From assembly GCA_910575405.1 (NCBI GenBank), contig CAJTER010000027.1, forward strand, positions 1-36,638: DNA of 36,638 nt, in the 5' to 3' direction. The first letter of the stretch is position 1. Each line of letters opens with the position of its first letter. Position numbers and translations under genes: made by a program. This document shows positions 15,612 through 24,190 of this stretch, piece by piece. The DNA comes from Clostridia bacterium. GTDB taxonomy: Bacteria; Bacillota; Clostridia; Peptostreptococcales; Anaerovoracaceae. The notes beneath the pieces were generated by a model. That model saw only the letters and a list, made by a program, of their open reading frames with translations, made no database searches and was not told the DNA's origin.

Positions 15612-17003
15612 ATGAGAAAATTGAATGTGATCGACAAAATCGGATATGCTTCGGCAGCCTTTGGAGACGCTGCCGCCTATTCCTTCATAAACGCATTTTT
15701 ACTGTTTTTCCTCACCACCACAGCAGGAGTGCAGCCTGCGGCAGCTGGGGCTATTACCATTGCAGGCGCTGTCTGGAATACTCTTGTAAACCCAATCATC
15801 GGTTATCTGAGCGACAATGCCAGGACAAGATGGGGGCGGCGCAGGCCGTTTATGCTGTTTATGGCCCTCCCCCTGGCAGCATCCCTGTTTATGCTCTTTA
15901 CTGCAGTGGAGCTGTTGCCGGAGATTCGGCCCCTTTACTACGGTGCTGTGCTCATCATTTTCTGGACCGCCTATACGGGATTTTTTATTCCCTATCTGGC
16001 TCTGGGAGCAGAATATACGCAGGATTACAACGAACGGACGGAGCTGCGGTCGTATGCTTCTATCTTTAACATGTTGGGAAATCTGGTGGGACTGGTGCTC
16101 CCTACGGCCTTTGTGGAGTTTCTCTGCGGCCAGGGGCTTTCTTCTGCCGGCGCATGGTCCGTTACAGGAGTCTCTGTTGGTGTGTTTGCCGCGGTTTCCA
16201 TTCTTCTTACCGCCAGAGCCGCAAAAGACCGGGACATAGGCGTTCCAAGAGAAGAGGAAGAGCGGATCCCCATTAATTTAAAACTGATTTTTTCCGAATA
16301 CCTGCAGGTCTTAAAGCTAAAGCCCATTCAATATCTGCTTTTGACCAGCTTGTTTGCCCTGATCTGCATTACGATGTTTTCCTCGGATCTGGTTTACTAT
16401 TTTACATATAACCACGGACTTTCCGCAGGGCAGGTTTCAGGAATGTTCCTTTACAGAACCTGCATATGCATCCTTCTGATTCTCATTGTGCAGAAAATCA
16501 GCGCGGCCACGGACAAGCGGACATCCCTTCTGCTGGTCTTTGCCGTAGGAGCCATATCCGTCCTCATCGCCAGACTCACAGGTGTGGAAGGGATGGTGCA
16601 GCTTTGTATTTTTGTATTCTTTGTAGCCGTCTCCACATCCATCTACTGGCAGCTCATGCCAGCCATTATTTACGATGTATGCGAATACGACGAACTGGAA
16701 ACAGGCAAAAAGAGACAGGGGGCTATCGTATCCCTCCAGGGCCTTGTAGAAGCCCTTTCCGCAGGAATAGGCTCGCAGCTCCTGGGAATCATCCTGCAGG
16801 TGGGCGGCTTTGACGGAGAAGCGGAGGTTCAGACGCAGCGGGCTCTTTTGTGGGTGGAAAATTCCGTGACCATAGTTCCTGCCATCTTCCTCGTGCTGGC
16901 CTTTATCGCTCTGTACAAATACCCGATTACCAAAGAACGGTTTGTCGAAATTCAGAAAAAGCTGGAAGAAAAAAAGAAAAGCAGCGGCAATAGCCCGCTG
17001 TAA
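15612..17003 (+). CDS. GPH-family sugar:cation symporter (MFS)
   Basis: The 463-residue membrane protein has about twelve helices and belongs to the glycoside-pentoside-hexuronide:cation symporter family. Signs are the N-terminal KIGYASAAFGDAAAYSFI, NPIIGYLSDNARTRWGRRRPF (the conserved loop between helices 2 and 3), GFFIPYLALGAEYTQDYNERTELRSYAS, and IYDVCEYDELETGKKRQG in the second half. It likely imports a glycoside or uronide with sodium or protons. No glycosidase gene is adjacent, so substrate is open. The ribosome site (AGGA) is weak and close to the ATG. Confidence 0.9.
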   Translation: MRKLNVIDKIGYASAAFGDAAAYSFINAFLLFFLTTTAGVQPAAAGAITIAGAVWNTLVNPIIGYLSDNARTRWGRRRPFMLFMALPLAASLFMLFTAVELLPEIRPLYYGAVLIIFWTAYTGFFIPYLALGAEYTQDYNERTELRSYASIFNMLGNLVGLVLPTAFVEFLCGQGLSSAGAWSVTGVSVGVFAAVSILLTARAAKDRDIGVPREEEERIPINLKLIFSEYLQVLKLKPIQYLLLTSLFALICITMFSSDLVYYFTYNHGLSAGQVSGMFLYRTCICILLILIVQKISAATDKRTSLLLVFAVGAISVLIARLTGVEGMVQLCIFVFFVAVSTSIYWQLMPAIIYDVCEYDELETGKKRQGAIVSLQGLVEALSAGIGSQLLGIILQVGGFDGEAEVQTQRALLWVENSVTIVPAIFLVLAFIALYKYPITKERFVEIQKKLEEKKKSSGNSPL

Positions 17004-17031
17004 TCGTCCTAGAGGAAGGCGAAACATAGAG

Positions 17032-17069
17032 AAAACGTCCCAGCTCCGAAGTAGCCCGAGACGTTTTTT
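17032..17069. terminator. Rho-independent terminator after the GPH transporter
   Basis: AAAACGTC (17032-17039) pairs with GACGTTTT (17060-17067) and runs into a T-tract. The A-rich left flank could also stop transcripts from the convergent nnrE gene. Confidence 0.75.
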
Positions 17070-17120
17070 GTGTCCGAAAAACCAGCAGTCAGACTTTATA
17101 GCAGGAGAACTGCCGCAGGT

Positions 17121-17792
17121 TTACCACAGGCGTTCTTCATCAATGCCGATGTCGGCGATAATCGTTTCCCCGCAGTATTTTTTCGCAAAGGACTGTAGAT
17201 GTACTGGTTTTTTGTTGTGAAAGGTAACCGTATAACGGGCGCGAACAGCCTTGGGATCGATCTGAGATTCTCTCGTGGCATCTCCGCTCAGGCCGGAAGG
17301 GATATCCAGGGATACGATGAGGGATTTATCCTGGAATTGGTTGATAAAAGCTGCGGCCTTCAGGGCACAGCCGTCCAGACTGCCATGAAAGCCTGTGCCG
17401 TAAATGGCGTCTACAATGATTTTCTGCCTTCCGTCCAGCCGCATGAAAGGACTGTCCGTCCGGCTCATATCAATGAGGGATACTTTGTTTTTAATCAGCT
17501 TGTAATTGACGGCTGCATCGCCTGCCCGCGGCGGGCCGTCTACCAAAAACAGAGTGACGGCAGCACCCTGCTGGGCCAGCTTTCTGGCGACAACAAATCC
17601 ATCTCCTCCGTTATTCCCCTTTCCGCAAAAGAGGAGTACCTTCATGCCCTCCGCAGGGCAGTCCGCCCTGGAAATAATGGCTTCCGCAGCAGCGGTTCCG
17701 GCGTTTTCCATCATCTGGTAGTAGGAGAGACCCGCTTCATTGGCTCTTTTTTCCAGTATTTTCATTTGTCCGCAAGTGATAAATTTTTTCAT
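17121..17792 (-). CDS. nnrE: NAD(P)H-hydrate epimerase (YjeF N-terminal domain)
   Basis: The enzyme epimerizes damaged NAD(P)HX so that the S form can be repaired. The 223-residue product is a stand-alone YjeF_N domain: MKILEKRANEAGLSYYQMMENAG at the start, the signature GKGNNGGDG (57-65), a central VDAIYGTGFHG with the catalytic-type Asp, and SLDIPSGLSGD. In many bacteria this domain is fused to the ADP/ATP-dependent dehydratase NnrD; here the C-terminal partner is absent and must lie elsewhere. It follows the phosphohexomutase gene on the same strand by 43 bp, so the two may be cotranscribed. Confidence 0.93.
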   Translation of the reverse strand: MKKFITCGQMKILEKRANEAGLSYYQMMENAGTAAAEAIISRADCPAEGMKVLLFCGKGNNGGDGFVVARKLAQQGAAVTLFLVDGPPRAGDAAVNYKLIKNKVSLIDMSRTDSPFMRLDGRQKIIVDAIYGTGFHGSLDGCALKAAAFINQFQDKSLIVSLDIPSGLSGDATRESQIDPKAVRARYTVTFHNKKPVHLQSFAKKYCGETIIADIGIDEERLW

Positions 17793-17835
17793 GTGTTTAC
17801 TTTCTGATTTGTAATCTACTTTACCAATACCTTGA

Positions 17836-19392
17836 TTATTGCTTCATGGGACTCAGATCCAGTCCCTCATAACGTGACAAAAATTCCCCGATTTTATTCT
17901 GAATCTGTGCGCAGCCGCCTTCCCCATCCGACTCAATATTCAGAGGGAGCGCCGGATCGTGGAGGGATTTGCGCAGCAGACACCATCCGTTTTCAAAGGT
18001 GATTCGCACGCCCTCGTAATTGGGAGCCACAACATCCATGCCAGGTTCCTGCTCTGCAAAGGCCTTTAATTCTTCCAGAACTTTATCCCCGTAAGAAACA
18101 AAGTCTCCTGCGAGAATGGAAATGCGGATTTCTTTTGCCTCAGCCGGCTGCTTCAAGTTTTCAATCAGGCTGCTCAGGTGCTTTCCTTCCAGGTGAAGCT
18201 TTGCGGCCTGAATGACAATTTTGGCAGCAAGGTAGGCGCCGTCATCCAGAAAATAGTTTTCCTTCATAGCCGCATGGCCGGAGGTTTCGATGGCCAGCTG
18301 GCAGTCGATTCCCTCTTCGTTGAGCTGGATAGCCTTATTGATGACATTTTTGTAGCCACGCTTGTAGCGGAGATGCTTCAGGCCCAGCTCCTGCTCCAGA
18401 AATGGGGTCAGAGCATCGCTTGTGATGCTGTCCGTGACAACGGTGCTTCCCGGGTGCTCGCCTGCAATGAGGGATGCGGCCAGGGCGACAATTCCGTTTC
18501 TCGCAATTTCCCGGCCCCTGTGATCCACAGCAGCGGAGCGATCCACATCCGTATCAAAGATGAGGCCCAGATCCGCGCCCGAAGAAAGGGTTTGCATGGC
18601 AACCGAGTGCATGGCCTCCGCATCTTCCGGGTTTGGCGCATGATTGGGAAAGGTGCCGTCCGGAGCAAGATACTGGCTGGCGCTGACATCCGCGCCAAGG
18701 GGCGCTAAGACCTTTTTGGCATAAAAGCCGCCGCTGCCGTTCCCAGCATCTACGACGATTTTCAGGCCGGAAAGAGGTTTTTCATAGGAATGGGGATGGG
18801 AAATACCCTTTTTAATGAACTCCCGCAGATGGCAGCAATAGGCCTCCATCAGCTCCGCTTCCTGCGAGGGGTAACCCTTTTTCCCGAAAATGCGGATCTG
18901 CCGGCTGTAATCCGGCTCGCCTAAGTCTTTCAGCTTTTCATCGGATTCGGCAAATTCGATGATCTGAGAAATATCACTCTTGTTGAGCCCGCCGGATTTA
19001 TCAAAAAATTTAAATCCATTGCGGTTGTAAGGCAGGTGGCTGGCAGTAATCATAATCGCCCCGTCGCAATCGAACTGGGGAAAGATGGTGGACATGAACA
19101 TTGCCGGTGTGGAGGCAAGGCCGCAGTCCAGCAGAGTAACGCCAAAAGGACCCATACCGGAAAAGAGACCATCCCGCAGATGGCGTCCCGAAACTCTTGG
19201 GTCATAGCCCACGGAAATCTTAAGGCTTTCTGCCGACTTTCCCGTTTTATTTCTCAGCCACAGGAGATATCCCATAGCAAGGCGGGTCGCCTCTGTGTCC
19301 GTCAGGTTGGGAAGCTCTCCCGGAACCCCTGTAATAGCAATACCGCGGATATCGCTGCCATTTTGCAGCTTTTTTAAATGAAATTCAGACAT
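17836..19392 (-). CDS. Phosphomannomutase/phosphoglucomutase
   Basis: The 518-residue enzyme is an alpha-D-phosphohexomutase that moves phosphate between C1 and C6 of mannose or glucose. All family landmarks are present: catalytic phosphoserine loop TASHLPYNRNGFKFF (S118), metal-binding DTDVDR (280-285), the sugar-binding loop ETSGHAAMKENYF, and a C-terminal phosphate-binding region with VRITFENGWCLLRKS. Substrate preference (mannose or glucose) cannot be settled; the GHAAM loop is of the PMM/PGM type. It is divergent from the symporter gene at 19556. Confidence 0.93.
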   Translation of the reverse strand: MSEFHLKKLQNGSDIRGIAITGVPGELPNLTDTEATRLAMGYLLWLRNKTGKSAESLKISVGYDPRVSGRHLRDGLFSGMGPFGVTLLDCGLASTPAMFMSTIFPQFDCDGAIMITASHLPYNRNGFKFFDKSGGLNKSDISQIIEFAESDEKLKDLGEPDYSRQIRIFGKKGYPSQEAELMEAYCCHLREFIKKGISHPHSYEKPLSGLKIVVDAGNGSGGFYAKKVLAPLGADVSASQYLAPDGTFPNHAPNPEDAEAMHSVAMQTLSSGADLGLIFDTDVDRSAAVDHRGREIARNGIVALAASLIAGEHPGSTVVTDSITSDALTPFLEQELGLKHLRYKRGYKNVINKAIQLNEEGIDCQLAIETSGHAAMKENYFLDDGAYLAAKIVIQAAKLHLEGKHLSSLIENLKQPAEAKEIRISILAGDFVSYGDKVLEELKAFAEQEPGMDVVAPNYEGVRITFENGWCLLRKSLHDPALPLNIESDGEGGCAQIQNKIGEFLSRYEGLDLSPMKQ

Positions 19393-19458
19393 ATTATGCT
19401 CCTTAGTATATAGAAGTACTTTACTTATGATGTGTATTTATGATAAAGTTATAAGGGT

Positions 19459-19496
19459 GTTTGTGCAGACATCCGTAAAAAGATGGCTGCACAAAC
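19459..19496 (+). promoter_or_regulatory. Large hairpin in the leader of the alanine/glycine symporter gene
   Basis: GTTTGTGCAG (19459-19468) pairs with CTGCACAAAC (19487-19496), extended by CATC/GATG after one mismatch, with an 8-nt loop. No T-tract follows, so it is not a plain terminator. It ends 60 bp before the start codon and could be an operator or a structured leader element. Confidence 0.5.
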
Positions 19497-19555
19497 ATTA
19501 TAAAAGAAAAATCTCTGTTATGAAAGAGAAATTTAAAAAACGAGGAGAAATAACG

Positions 19556-20956
19556 ATGAAAGTATTTTTGGACGCATTAGACGTAGCAAACGACTTTTTG
19601 TACAGCAAGTTTCTGATCGTTGTACTCATTGCGGTTGGTCTTTATTTTACCATCCGCACAAAGTGCGTACAGGTAAGGCTGTTCCCCGAATCTCTTAAGG
19701 TAGTAAGGGAAAAAAGCGACGAAGAAGGCAGTATTTCATCCTTTCAGGCTCTGATGATCGCCACGGCTTCCAGAGTAGGAACGGGAAATATTGCAGGCGT
19801 TTCCACGGCTATTGTAATGGGAGGCCCAGGAGCGCTCCTGTGGATGTGGATCATGGCTGTTATCGGCTCTGCTTCTGCCTTTATCGAAAGTACCCTGGCG
19901 CAGGTGTACAAGGAAAAAGACGGAAAAATCTTTAAGGGAGGCCCTGCCTACTACATTCAGCGGGCTCTGGGCGCAAGATGGCTGGGAATCATATTTGCTG
20001 TACTGCTGATTCTCACCTTTGCATTTGGCTTTAACGGCCTCCAGTCCTACAACATCGCTTCCGCATTTGAATACTATGTACCGAATTTTGCAAATACCAA
20101 TGTGCCGATGATCATCGGACTGGTTGCTGCAGTAGGCGCGGCCATGCTCTTCTTTGGCGGAACGGACAAAATCAGTAAGGTTTCCTCCATTCTGGTTCCC
20201 ATTATGGCTGCTCTTTATATTATTATCGGACTTATCATTTTCTTTAAAAATATCGGTTACCTGCCGGAAGCCATGGGTGATGTTGTAAGATCCGCCTTTG
20301 ACTGGGAATCCATCTTTGGTGGCTTTGCGGGCTCCTGCGTGGTACTTGGCATCAAGCGCGGACTTTTTTCCAATGAAGCTGGTATGGGTTCCGCTCCAAA
20401 CGCTGCTGCAGCTGCAAACGTATCCCATCCGGCAAAACAGGGGCTGGTACAGGTGCTTTCCGTATTTATTGATACCCTGCTCCTGTGCTCAACCAGCGCA
20501 TTTATCGTACTTTTGACAAATCAGTACACAGTAGGCGGCGAGCTCAACGGAATTCCTCTTGTGCAGCAGTCGGTTGCCTCTGTATTCGGTGAAGCGGGCA
20601 TTCATTTTATTACAGTGGCCATTTGCCTGTTTGCCTTTACGTCTCTAATTGGAAACTATTTCTACGCAGAGGCCAATATTAAATTTATTAGCGAAAATAA
20701 GGTCTTCATGTTCGTCTTCCGTATCCTCGCTGTGCTGATGGTCTTTGTGGGCGCCCAGAACGACCTGAGAACTGCCTGGAACCTGGCGGATGTAATCATG
20801 GGCTGCATGGCAACGGTAAATATTATCGCCATCGTCCTTTTAGGCGGCATTGCCATCAAGGTGCTGAGGGATTACGAAGAACAGAAGGCCCAGGGCCTCG
20901 ATCCTGTCTTTAAGGCGGAGAAGATCGGAATCCATAATACAGACCTTTGGAAATAA
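19556..20956 (+). CDS. Alanine/glycine:sodium symporter (AGCS family)
   Basis: The 466-residue membrane protein couples sodium to uptake of alanine or glycine. AGCS hallmarks are SFQALMIATASRVGTGNIAGVSTAI, GGPGALLWMWIMAVIGSASAFIESTLAQVYK, GGPAYYIQRALG, and KRGLFSNEAGMGSAPNAAAAANVSHP. The ATG at 19556 has a clear GAGGAGA site; the open frame runs 43 codons further upstream through the hairpin at 19459-19496 and is not needed. The final 47 nt overlap the convergent CmpB-like gene. Confidence 0.94.
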   Translation: MKVFLDALDVANDFLYSKFLIVVLIAVGLYFTIRTKCVQVRLFPESLKVVREKSDEEGSISSFQALMIATASRVGTGNIAGVSTAIVMGGPGALLWMWIMAVIGSASAFIESTLAQVYKEKDGKIFKGGPAYYIQRALGARWLGIIFAVLLILTFAFGFNGLQSYNIASAFEYYVPNFANTNVPMIIGLVAAVGAAMLFFGGTDKISKVSSILVPIMAALYIIIGLIIFFKNIGYLPEAMGDVVRSAFDWESIFGGFAGSCVVLGIKRGLFSNEAGMGSAPNAAAAANVSHPAKQGLVQVLSVFIDTLLLCSTSAFIVLLTNQYTVGGELNGIPLVQQSVASVFGEAGIHFITVAICLFAFTSLIGNYFYAEANIKFISENKVFMFVFRILAVLMVFVGAQNDLRTAWNLADVIMGCMATVNIIAIVLLGGIAIKVLRDYEEQKAQGLDPVFKAEKIGIHNTDLWK

Positions 20957-21290
20957 GCGCCAGACCCAGGCTGAGAAAAAACCAGAGCATGGTAAACAGA
21001 GGGCATATTTGACCCAGAATATTTCCGGGCAGCAGGGAGTAATCCCATACATGCCACCCATACCACAGGTTGACAATCAGCCCTACAGCAAATTCATATA
21101 TGGTAATGATGACGGCTCCTCCCGCTGCCTTCAGCAGCAGAGGGGCCTGCTTGTATTCCTGATTGAAAAGGAAAAGGGTCAGCAGGCAGGCTCCTCCAGT
21201 GAGCATCATGGTCCAGTGAGTGTAGCCCCGGAACAGGATCTCCAGAGCGCCATAGCCGAGAGCCCCGGTTAAAAAAATTAATATACTCAT
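20910..21290 (-). CDS. Small membrane protein, CmpB-like (putative ABC-transporter type IV family)
   Basis: The 126-residue protein has about four helices and matches the family sometimes called ABC_trans_CmpB: GYGALEILFRGYTHWTMMLTGGACLL, IYEFAVGLIVNLWYGWHVWDYS, and PGNILGQICPLFTMLWFFLSL. Charged and polar residues (RGYTHW, WDYS) are embedded between helices. Despite the family label no ATPase partner is nearby and transport has not been established to my knowledge. Its 3' end overlaps the symporter gene by 47 nt. Confidence 0.75.
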   Translation of the reverse strand: MSILIFLTGALGYGALEILFRGYTHWTMMLTGGACLLTLFLFNQEYKQAPLLLKAAGGAVIITIYEFAVGLIVNLWYGWHVWDYSLLPGNILGQICPLFTMLWFFLSLGLALISKGLYYGFRSSPP

Positions 21291-21325
21291 GTGCTTATTA
21301 TCTGTGGCAGGAGTTCAAATAATCG

Positions 21326-21334
21326 TGGTATAAT
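21326..21334 (+). promoter_or_regulatory. Extended -10 promoter of glyoxalase I
   Basis: TGG followed by TATAAT (21329-21334) lies about 85 bp before the ATG. A -35 box is not evident, which fits an extended -10 promoter. Confidence 0.55.
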
Positions 21335-21416
21335 TTTACTGAAAATAGCACAAAAAAATCAAAAAAGTAAAAAAGCAATTCGAAAAAAGCTGCAATTGCA
21401 AAAGGAGGCGAAAAAC

Positions 21417-21785
21417 ATGAAATTTGGTATGTATCATACGTGTATTACCGTTTTTGATTTGGAAAAATCCATGGAATTTTACGACAAGGCCCTGGGCATG
21501 AAGCCGGTGCGGACTATTGACGCGGAGGACGGTTCTTACAAGATCGTATTTCTCAGCAGCGAAGACAGCACCTGCCAGCTGGAACTGACCTGGTATCGGG
21601 ACAGAGAAACGCCCTATAATCTGGGCGACAACGAAATCCATGCAGGCTTTCGAACTGCGGAGTTTGATGAAGCTTTGGCGTATCACAGGGAAATGGGATG
21701 CGTATGCTTTGAAAATGAAGCCATGGGTATTTACTTTATCAGCGATCCGGACGGCTACTGGATGGAGATTGTTCCGGTAAGGTAG
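21417..21785 (+). CDS. gloA: Lactoylglutathione lyase (glyoxalase I), VOC family
   Basis: The 122-residue enzyme has the length and motifs of bacterial glyoxalase I, which isomerizes the methylglyoxal hemithioacetal. Four metal ligands are placed as in the family: H7 (MYHTCI), the Glu in CQLELTW, the His in NEIHAGF, and the C-terminal Glu in GYWMEIV. DLEKSMEFYDKALGM and FISDPDGYWMEI are typical. The start is fixed by AAAGGAGG; the frame extends upstream without a site. Clostridia often use thiols other than glutathione, so the true thiol partner is open. It stands alone with its own promoter and terminator. Confidence 0.9.
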   Translation: MKFGMYHTCITVFDLEKSMEFYDKALGMKPVRTIDAEDGSYKIVFLSSEDSTCQLELTWYRDRETPYNLGDNEIHAGFRTAEFDEALAYHREMGCVCFENEAMGIYFISDPDGYWMEIVPVR

Positions 21786-21810
21786 ACGAATATACTGACC
21801 GGAAGGTGCA

Positions 21811-21845
21811 AAAGGCGGAGAGCATGAGACTCTCTGCTTTTTTTG
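21811..21845 (+). terminator. Rho-independent terminator after gloA
   Basis: AAAAGGCGGAGAG pairs with CTCTCTGCTTTT (one wobble or bulge) and is followed by a T-tract. Confidence 0.7.
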
Positions 21846-21952
21846 TGGAGCAAGCTTCGCAGACAAGGCAAAGCTGAAAAAACATTGCGGAATTTGCTGA
21901 GATAAGGCGCCGAATTTTGCGGAATTGAAGGCGAACCTGTTCTTTTTGCACG

Positions 21953-22161
21953 GAAAAAGTAGGCTTTTTCGTTTTTTTGTCATAATAAAGTAGAATATGT
22001 CGTGCAGCAGCCTGGTACGCTGATTTTCTGCAATTCAGACCTTTTTGGCCCGTAAAACTGCTTATTTTCGGAAGAAAACCTGCAAAAATTCTTCGCCTGC
22101 AGGGCTTTTTCTTCCAATTTTATTATACCGTCTCTGAACGAAAAAGTCTACTTTATCGTTC
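21953..22161. other. Structured gene-free element with long paired arms (ncRNA or MITE-like)
   Basis: No credible gene lies between 21786 and 22374. Within it, 21956-21973 is complementary to 22137-22154 over 18 bp with one G-U pair. Further in, 21982-21991 pairs with 22117-22126 over 10 bp with one G-U pair. A 15-bp hairpin (22070-22084 with 22098-22115, 3-nt bulge) sits inside. Each outer arm can also fold on itself: 21953-21970 plus a T7 run looks like a terminator, and 22136-22161 is a near-perfect 26-bp palindrome. A minus-strand promoter (TAGACT 22145-22150, 17 bp, TATAAT 22122-22127) overlaps the right arm. Confidence 0.55.
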
Positions 22162-22301
22162 AGCTGGCTGGCGCGGGAAAGAAAGGGAGGAAAGAATGGA
22201 AAAAAGATGGTGCGGAACATAGCAGGATTTTGAGGTGGCGGCAGGACTCTCTGCCAAAGGGTAGTCTGCCGGGCGGGAAAATTCTGTGTGTATTGTATAG
22301 A

Positions 22302-22341
22302 AAAAGGGCCTGCGCGGGGTGAAATGGCAGGCTCTTTTTTT
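22302..22341. terminator. Bidirectional terminator after mazG
   Basis: AAAAGGGCCTGC (22302-22313) pairs with GCAGGCTCTTTT (22327-22338), with A- and T-runs on both flanks. It lies 34 bp past the mazG stop and closes the minus-strand operon. Confidence 0.8.
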
Positions 22342-22374
22342 GATGAGAAGCGAGGCGGCGATCCTGAATGCTCC

Positions 22375-22755
22375 TCAGCCTTTCCCTTGTTTTTCCTGTT
22401 TTTTGATCTGCTCCCACAGGCTCAGCCCTTCTTCCACGGAGCTTACTGTTGCCTCTCCAAACACATGGGGATGGCGGCGAATCATTTTTTCGTTAACCCC
22501 GCGGACGACATCCTCAATGGTAAAGCGGTTTTCTTCCGCAGCGATCTGTGCATGCATGACAACCTGCAGCAGCAGATCTCCTAATTCTTCACATAGATTT
22601 TCATCATCCTTTTTATCAATAGCTTCCATGACCTCTCCGGCTTCCTCGGTGAGACATTCTTTCAGGCTTTCGTGGGTCTGTTTTTTGTCCCAGGGACACC
22701 CGTTTTCTCCCCGCAGGAGGGCGATGGTCTGTACAAATTCATCAAACACCTGCAT
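22375..22755 (-). CDS. mazG: MazG-type nucleotide pyrophosphohydrolase
   Basis: The 126-residue all-alpha NTP pyrophosphohydrolase hydrolyzes NTPs, often aberrant ones, to NMP and pyrophosphate. It carries CPWDKKQTHESL, which is typical of MazG, and the metal-binding EEAGEVMEA ... CEELGDLLLQ pattern. HPHVFG near the end is also characteristic. It is a single domain, half the length of E. coli MazG, which has two. It is the last gene of the EamA2-HD-larE-mazG run (17 bp after larE) and is closed by the terminator at 22302-22341. Confidence 0.93.
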   Translation of the reverse strand: MQVFDEFVQTIALLRGENGCPWDKKQTHESLKECLTEEAGEVMEAIDKKDDENLCEELGDLLLQVVMHAQIAAEENRFTIEDVVRGVNEKMIRRHPHVFGEATVSSVEEGLSLWEQIKKQEKQGKG

Positions 22756-22772
22756 ACTGTTTATCTCCTTTT

Positions 22773-23591
22773 TTATCTTCTCGTCAGGATATCCTCATTC
22801 AGGCTTCCCATGCGATATCCAGCAAGATCCAGGGATGCGTATAAAAAACCAGCGGACTTTACAATTTCATTGACCTTGTCCATAAAGCTGAGGCTAAAGA
22901 ATTTTTCCCGATCCCGGGGCGTAACCTCAATTCTGGCCACGCTTCCGTGGTGGCGTACCCGGATCTGCTGAAAGCCCAGCTCGTGAAGGGCGGACTCTGC
23001 TTTGTAAATGGCGTTCATTTTTTCTACAGTAATGGCTTCGCCGTAGGGAATGCGGGAGGCAAGGCAGGCAAAAGGCGGTTTATTCCAGATATCTCCTCCA
23101 AGCTCTTTGAGGCCGCGGCGTATCTCATCCTTGGTAAGCCCAGCTTCCTTGAGGGGACTGGCAATTTCCAGCTCGTCTAAGGCCTTTCTGCCGGGTCGGT
23201 AATCTTTTCCATCGTCTGTGTTGGTTCCATCTACCAGCACAGTATCCGGATAAAGTCCCTGCATATGTTCCTTCATGGCGCCGAAGATGGCTTTTTTACA
23301 AATATAGCAGCGATCCGGCGGGTTGTCTGCAAAAGAAGAAAGGATTTCCTCGCCAAGATCCATGACAATATGCCGGATACCCTCCTTCTGGCAGAGTTGC
23401 TTTGCGTAAAGGATTTCATCAGGGGCAAAGTTGGGGGCAGCGGAGGTTACCGCGAAGACCTGATCGCCCAGGACTTTTTTCCCCCGCAGCAGCAGAAATG
23501 TGCTGTCAACACCTCCGGAAAAAGCGACGGCCATTGTGCCGTATTCTGTCATAATTTGATCCAGTTTTTCGATTTTTTCTTCATAATTCAT
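22773..23591 (-). CDS. larE: ATP-dependent sacrificial sulfur transferase LarE
   Basis: LarE adenylates and thiolates the precursor of the nickel-pincer nucleotide cofactor used by lactate racemase. The 272-residue protein has the PP-loop SGGVDS (25-30) and the family block KPPFACLASRIPYGE. Its C176 falls at the number of the sacrificial cysteine in Lactobacillus plantarum LarE. C95 and C98 in RCYICK form a CxxC pair that might hold an iron-sulfur cluster; that is inference. larB, larC and larA are not in the window. It lies between the HD protein (11 bp) and mazG (17 bp). Confidence 0.92.
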   Translation of the reverse strand: MNYEEKIEKLDQIMTEYGTMAVAFSGGVDSTFLLLRGKKVLGDQVFAVTSAAPNFAPDEILYAKQLCQKEGIRHIVMDLGEEILSSFADNPPDRCYICKKAIFGAMKEHMQGLYPDTVLVDGTNTDDGKDYRPGRKALDELEIASPLKEAGLTKDEIRRGLKELGGDIWNKPPFACLASRIPYGEAITVEKMNAIYKAESALHELGFQQIRVRHHGSVARIEVTPRDREKFFSLSFMDKVNEIVKSAGFLYASLDLAGYRMGSLNEDILTRR

Positions 23592-23602
23592 CGTCGATTC
23601 TC

Positions 23603-24142
23603 CTATTCGCAGGTGCGCATGGCAAGAATGGTTTCCTGAAATAGCTCCTCCAGCTCCCAGCCCAGCATTTCCGCTCCCTGATGAATGACATCCCGGGAAC
23701 AGCCTGCGGCAAATTTCTTGTCCTTAAATTTTTTCTTTACTGACTTGACTTCCATATCCTGAACGCTCTTTGAGGGTCGCATGAGTGCGCAGGCCCCAAT
23801 GAGCCCGGTAAGCTCGTCTGTGGCAAAGAGTACTTTTTCCATCTGGTGGACCGGCTCAATATCGCAGCAGAGACCGTAGCCATGGGAGCATACGGAACGA
23901 ATGACATCCTCGTCCACACCGCCTGCCCGCAAAAGCTCCGGCGCTTTCAGGCAGTGTTCATCAGGAAACTCTTCAAAGTCAATATCGTGGAGCAGTCCTA
24001 CGATCCCCCAGTATTCCGGATCATAGCCCAGCTTTTCTGCAAAATAGCGCATGGTTCCTTCTACTGTAAGGGAATGCTTAATATGGAACTCTTCTTTGTT
24101 ATACTGCTTGAGAAGCGCAAATGCTTCGTCTCTTGTAATCAT
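23603..24142 (-). CDS. HD-domain hydrolase
   Basis: The 179-residue protein has an HD phosphohydrolase fold: a ligand His in IKHSLTVEGTM (H23), the signature LLHDIDFE (H52-D53), a further His in VCSHGYG, and the late Asp in ATDELTGLI. These are the residues that hold one or two metals in the superfamily. Proteins of this short type are widespread in Clostridia and uncharacterized; they may hydrolyze nucleotides. It is in the same minus-strand run as larE and mazG. Confidence 0.85.
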   Translation of the reverse strand: MITRDEAFALLKQYNKEEFHIKHSLTVEGTMRYFAEKLGYDPEYWGIVGLLHDIDFEEFPDEHCLKAPELLRAGGVDEDVIRSVCSHGYGLCCDIEPVHQMEKVLFATDELTGLIGACALMRPSKSVQDMEVKSVKKKFKDKKFAAGCSRDVIHQGAEMLGWELEELFQETILAMRTCE

Positions 24143-24190
24143 AGTAATCTCCTCCTTTATGTAAATGGTGTAAATGGCAGAGTGAAGGTT

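Noticed and set aside
21336-21983. 215-codon minus-strand frame across gloA
   Set aside because: It is the shadow of a well-supported glyoxalase gene, and its composition (many Phe, Ser, Lys) is unlike a real protein.
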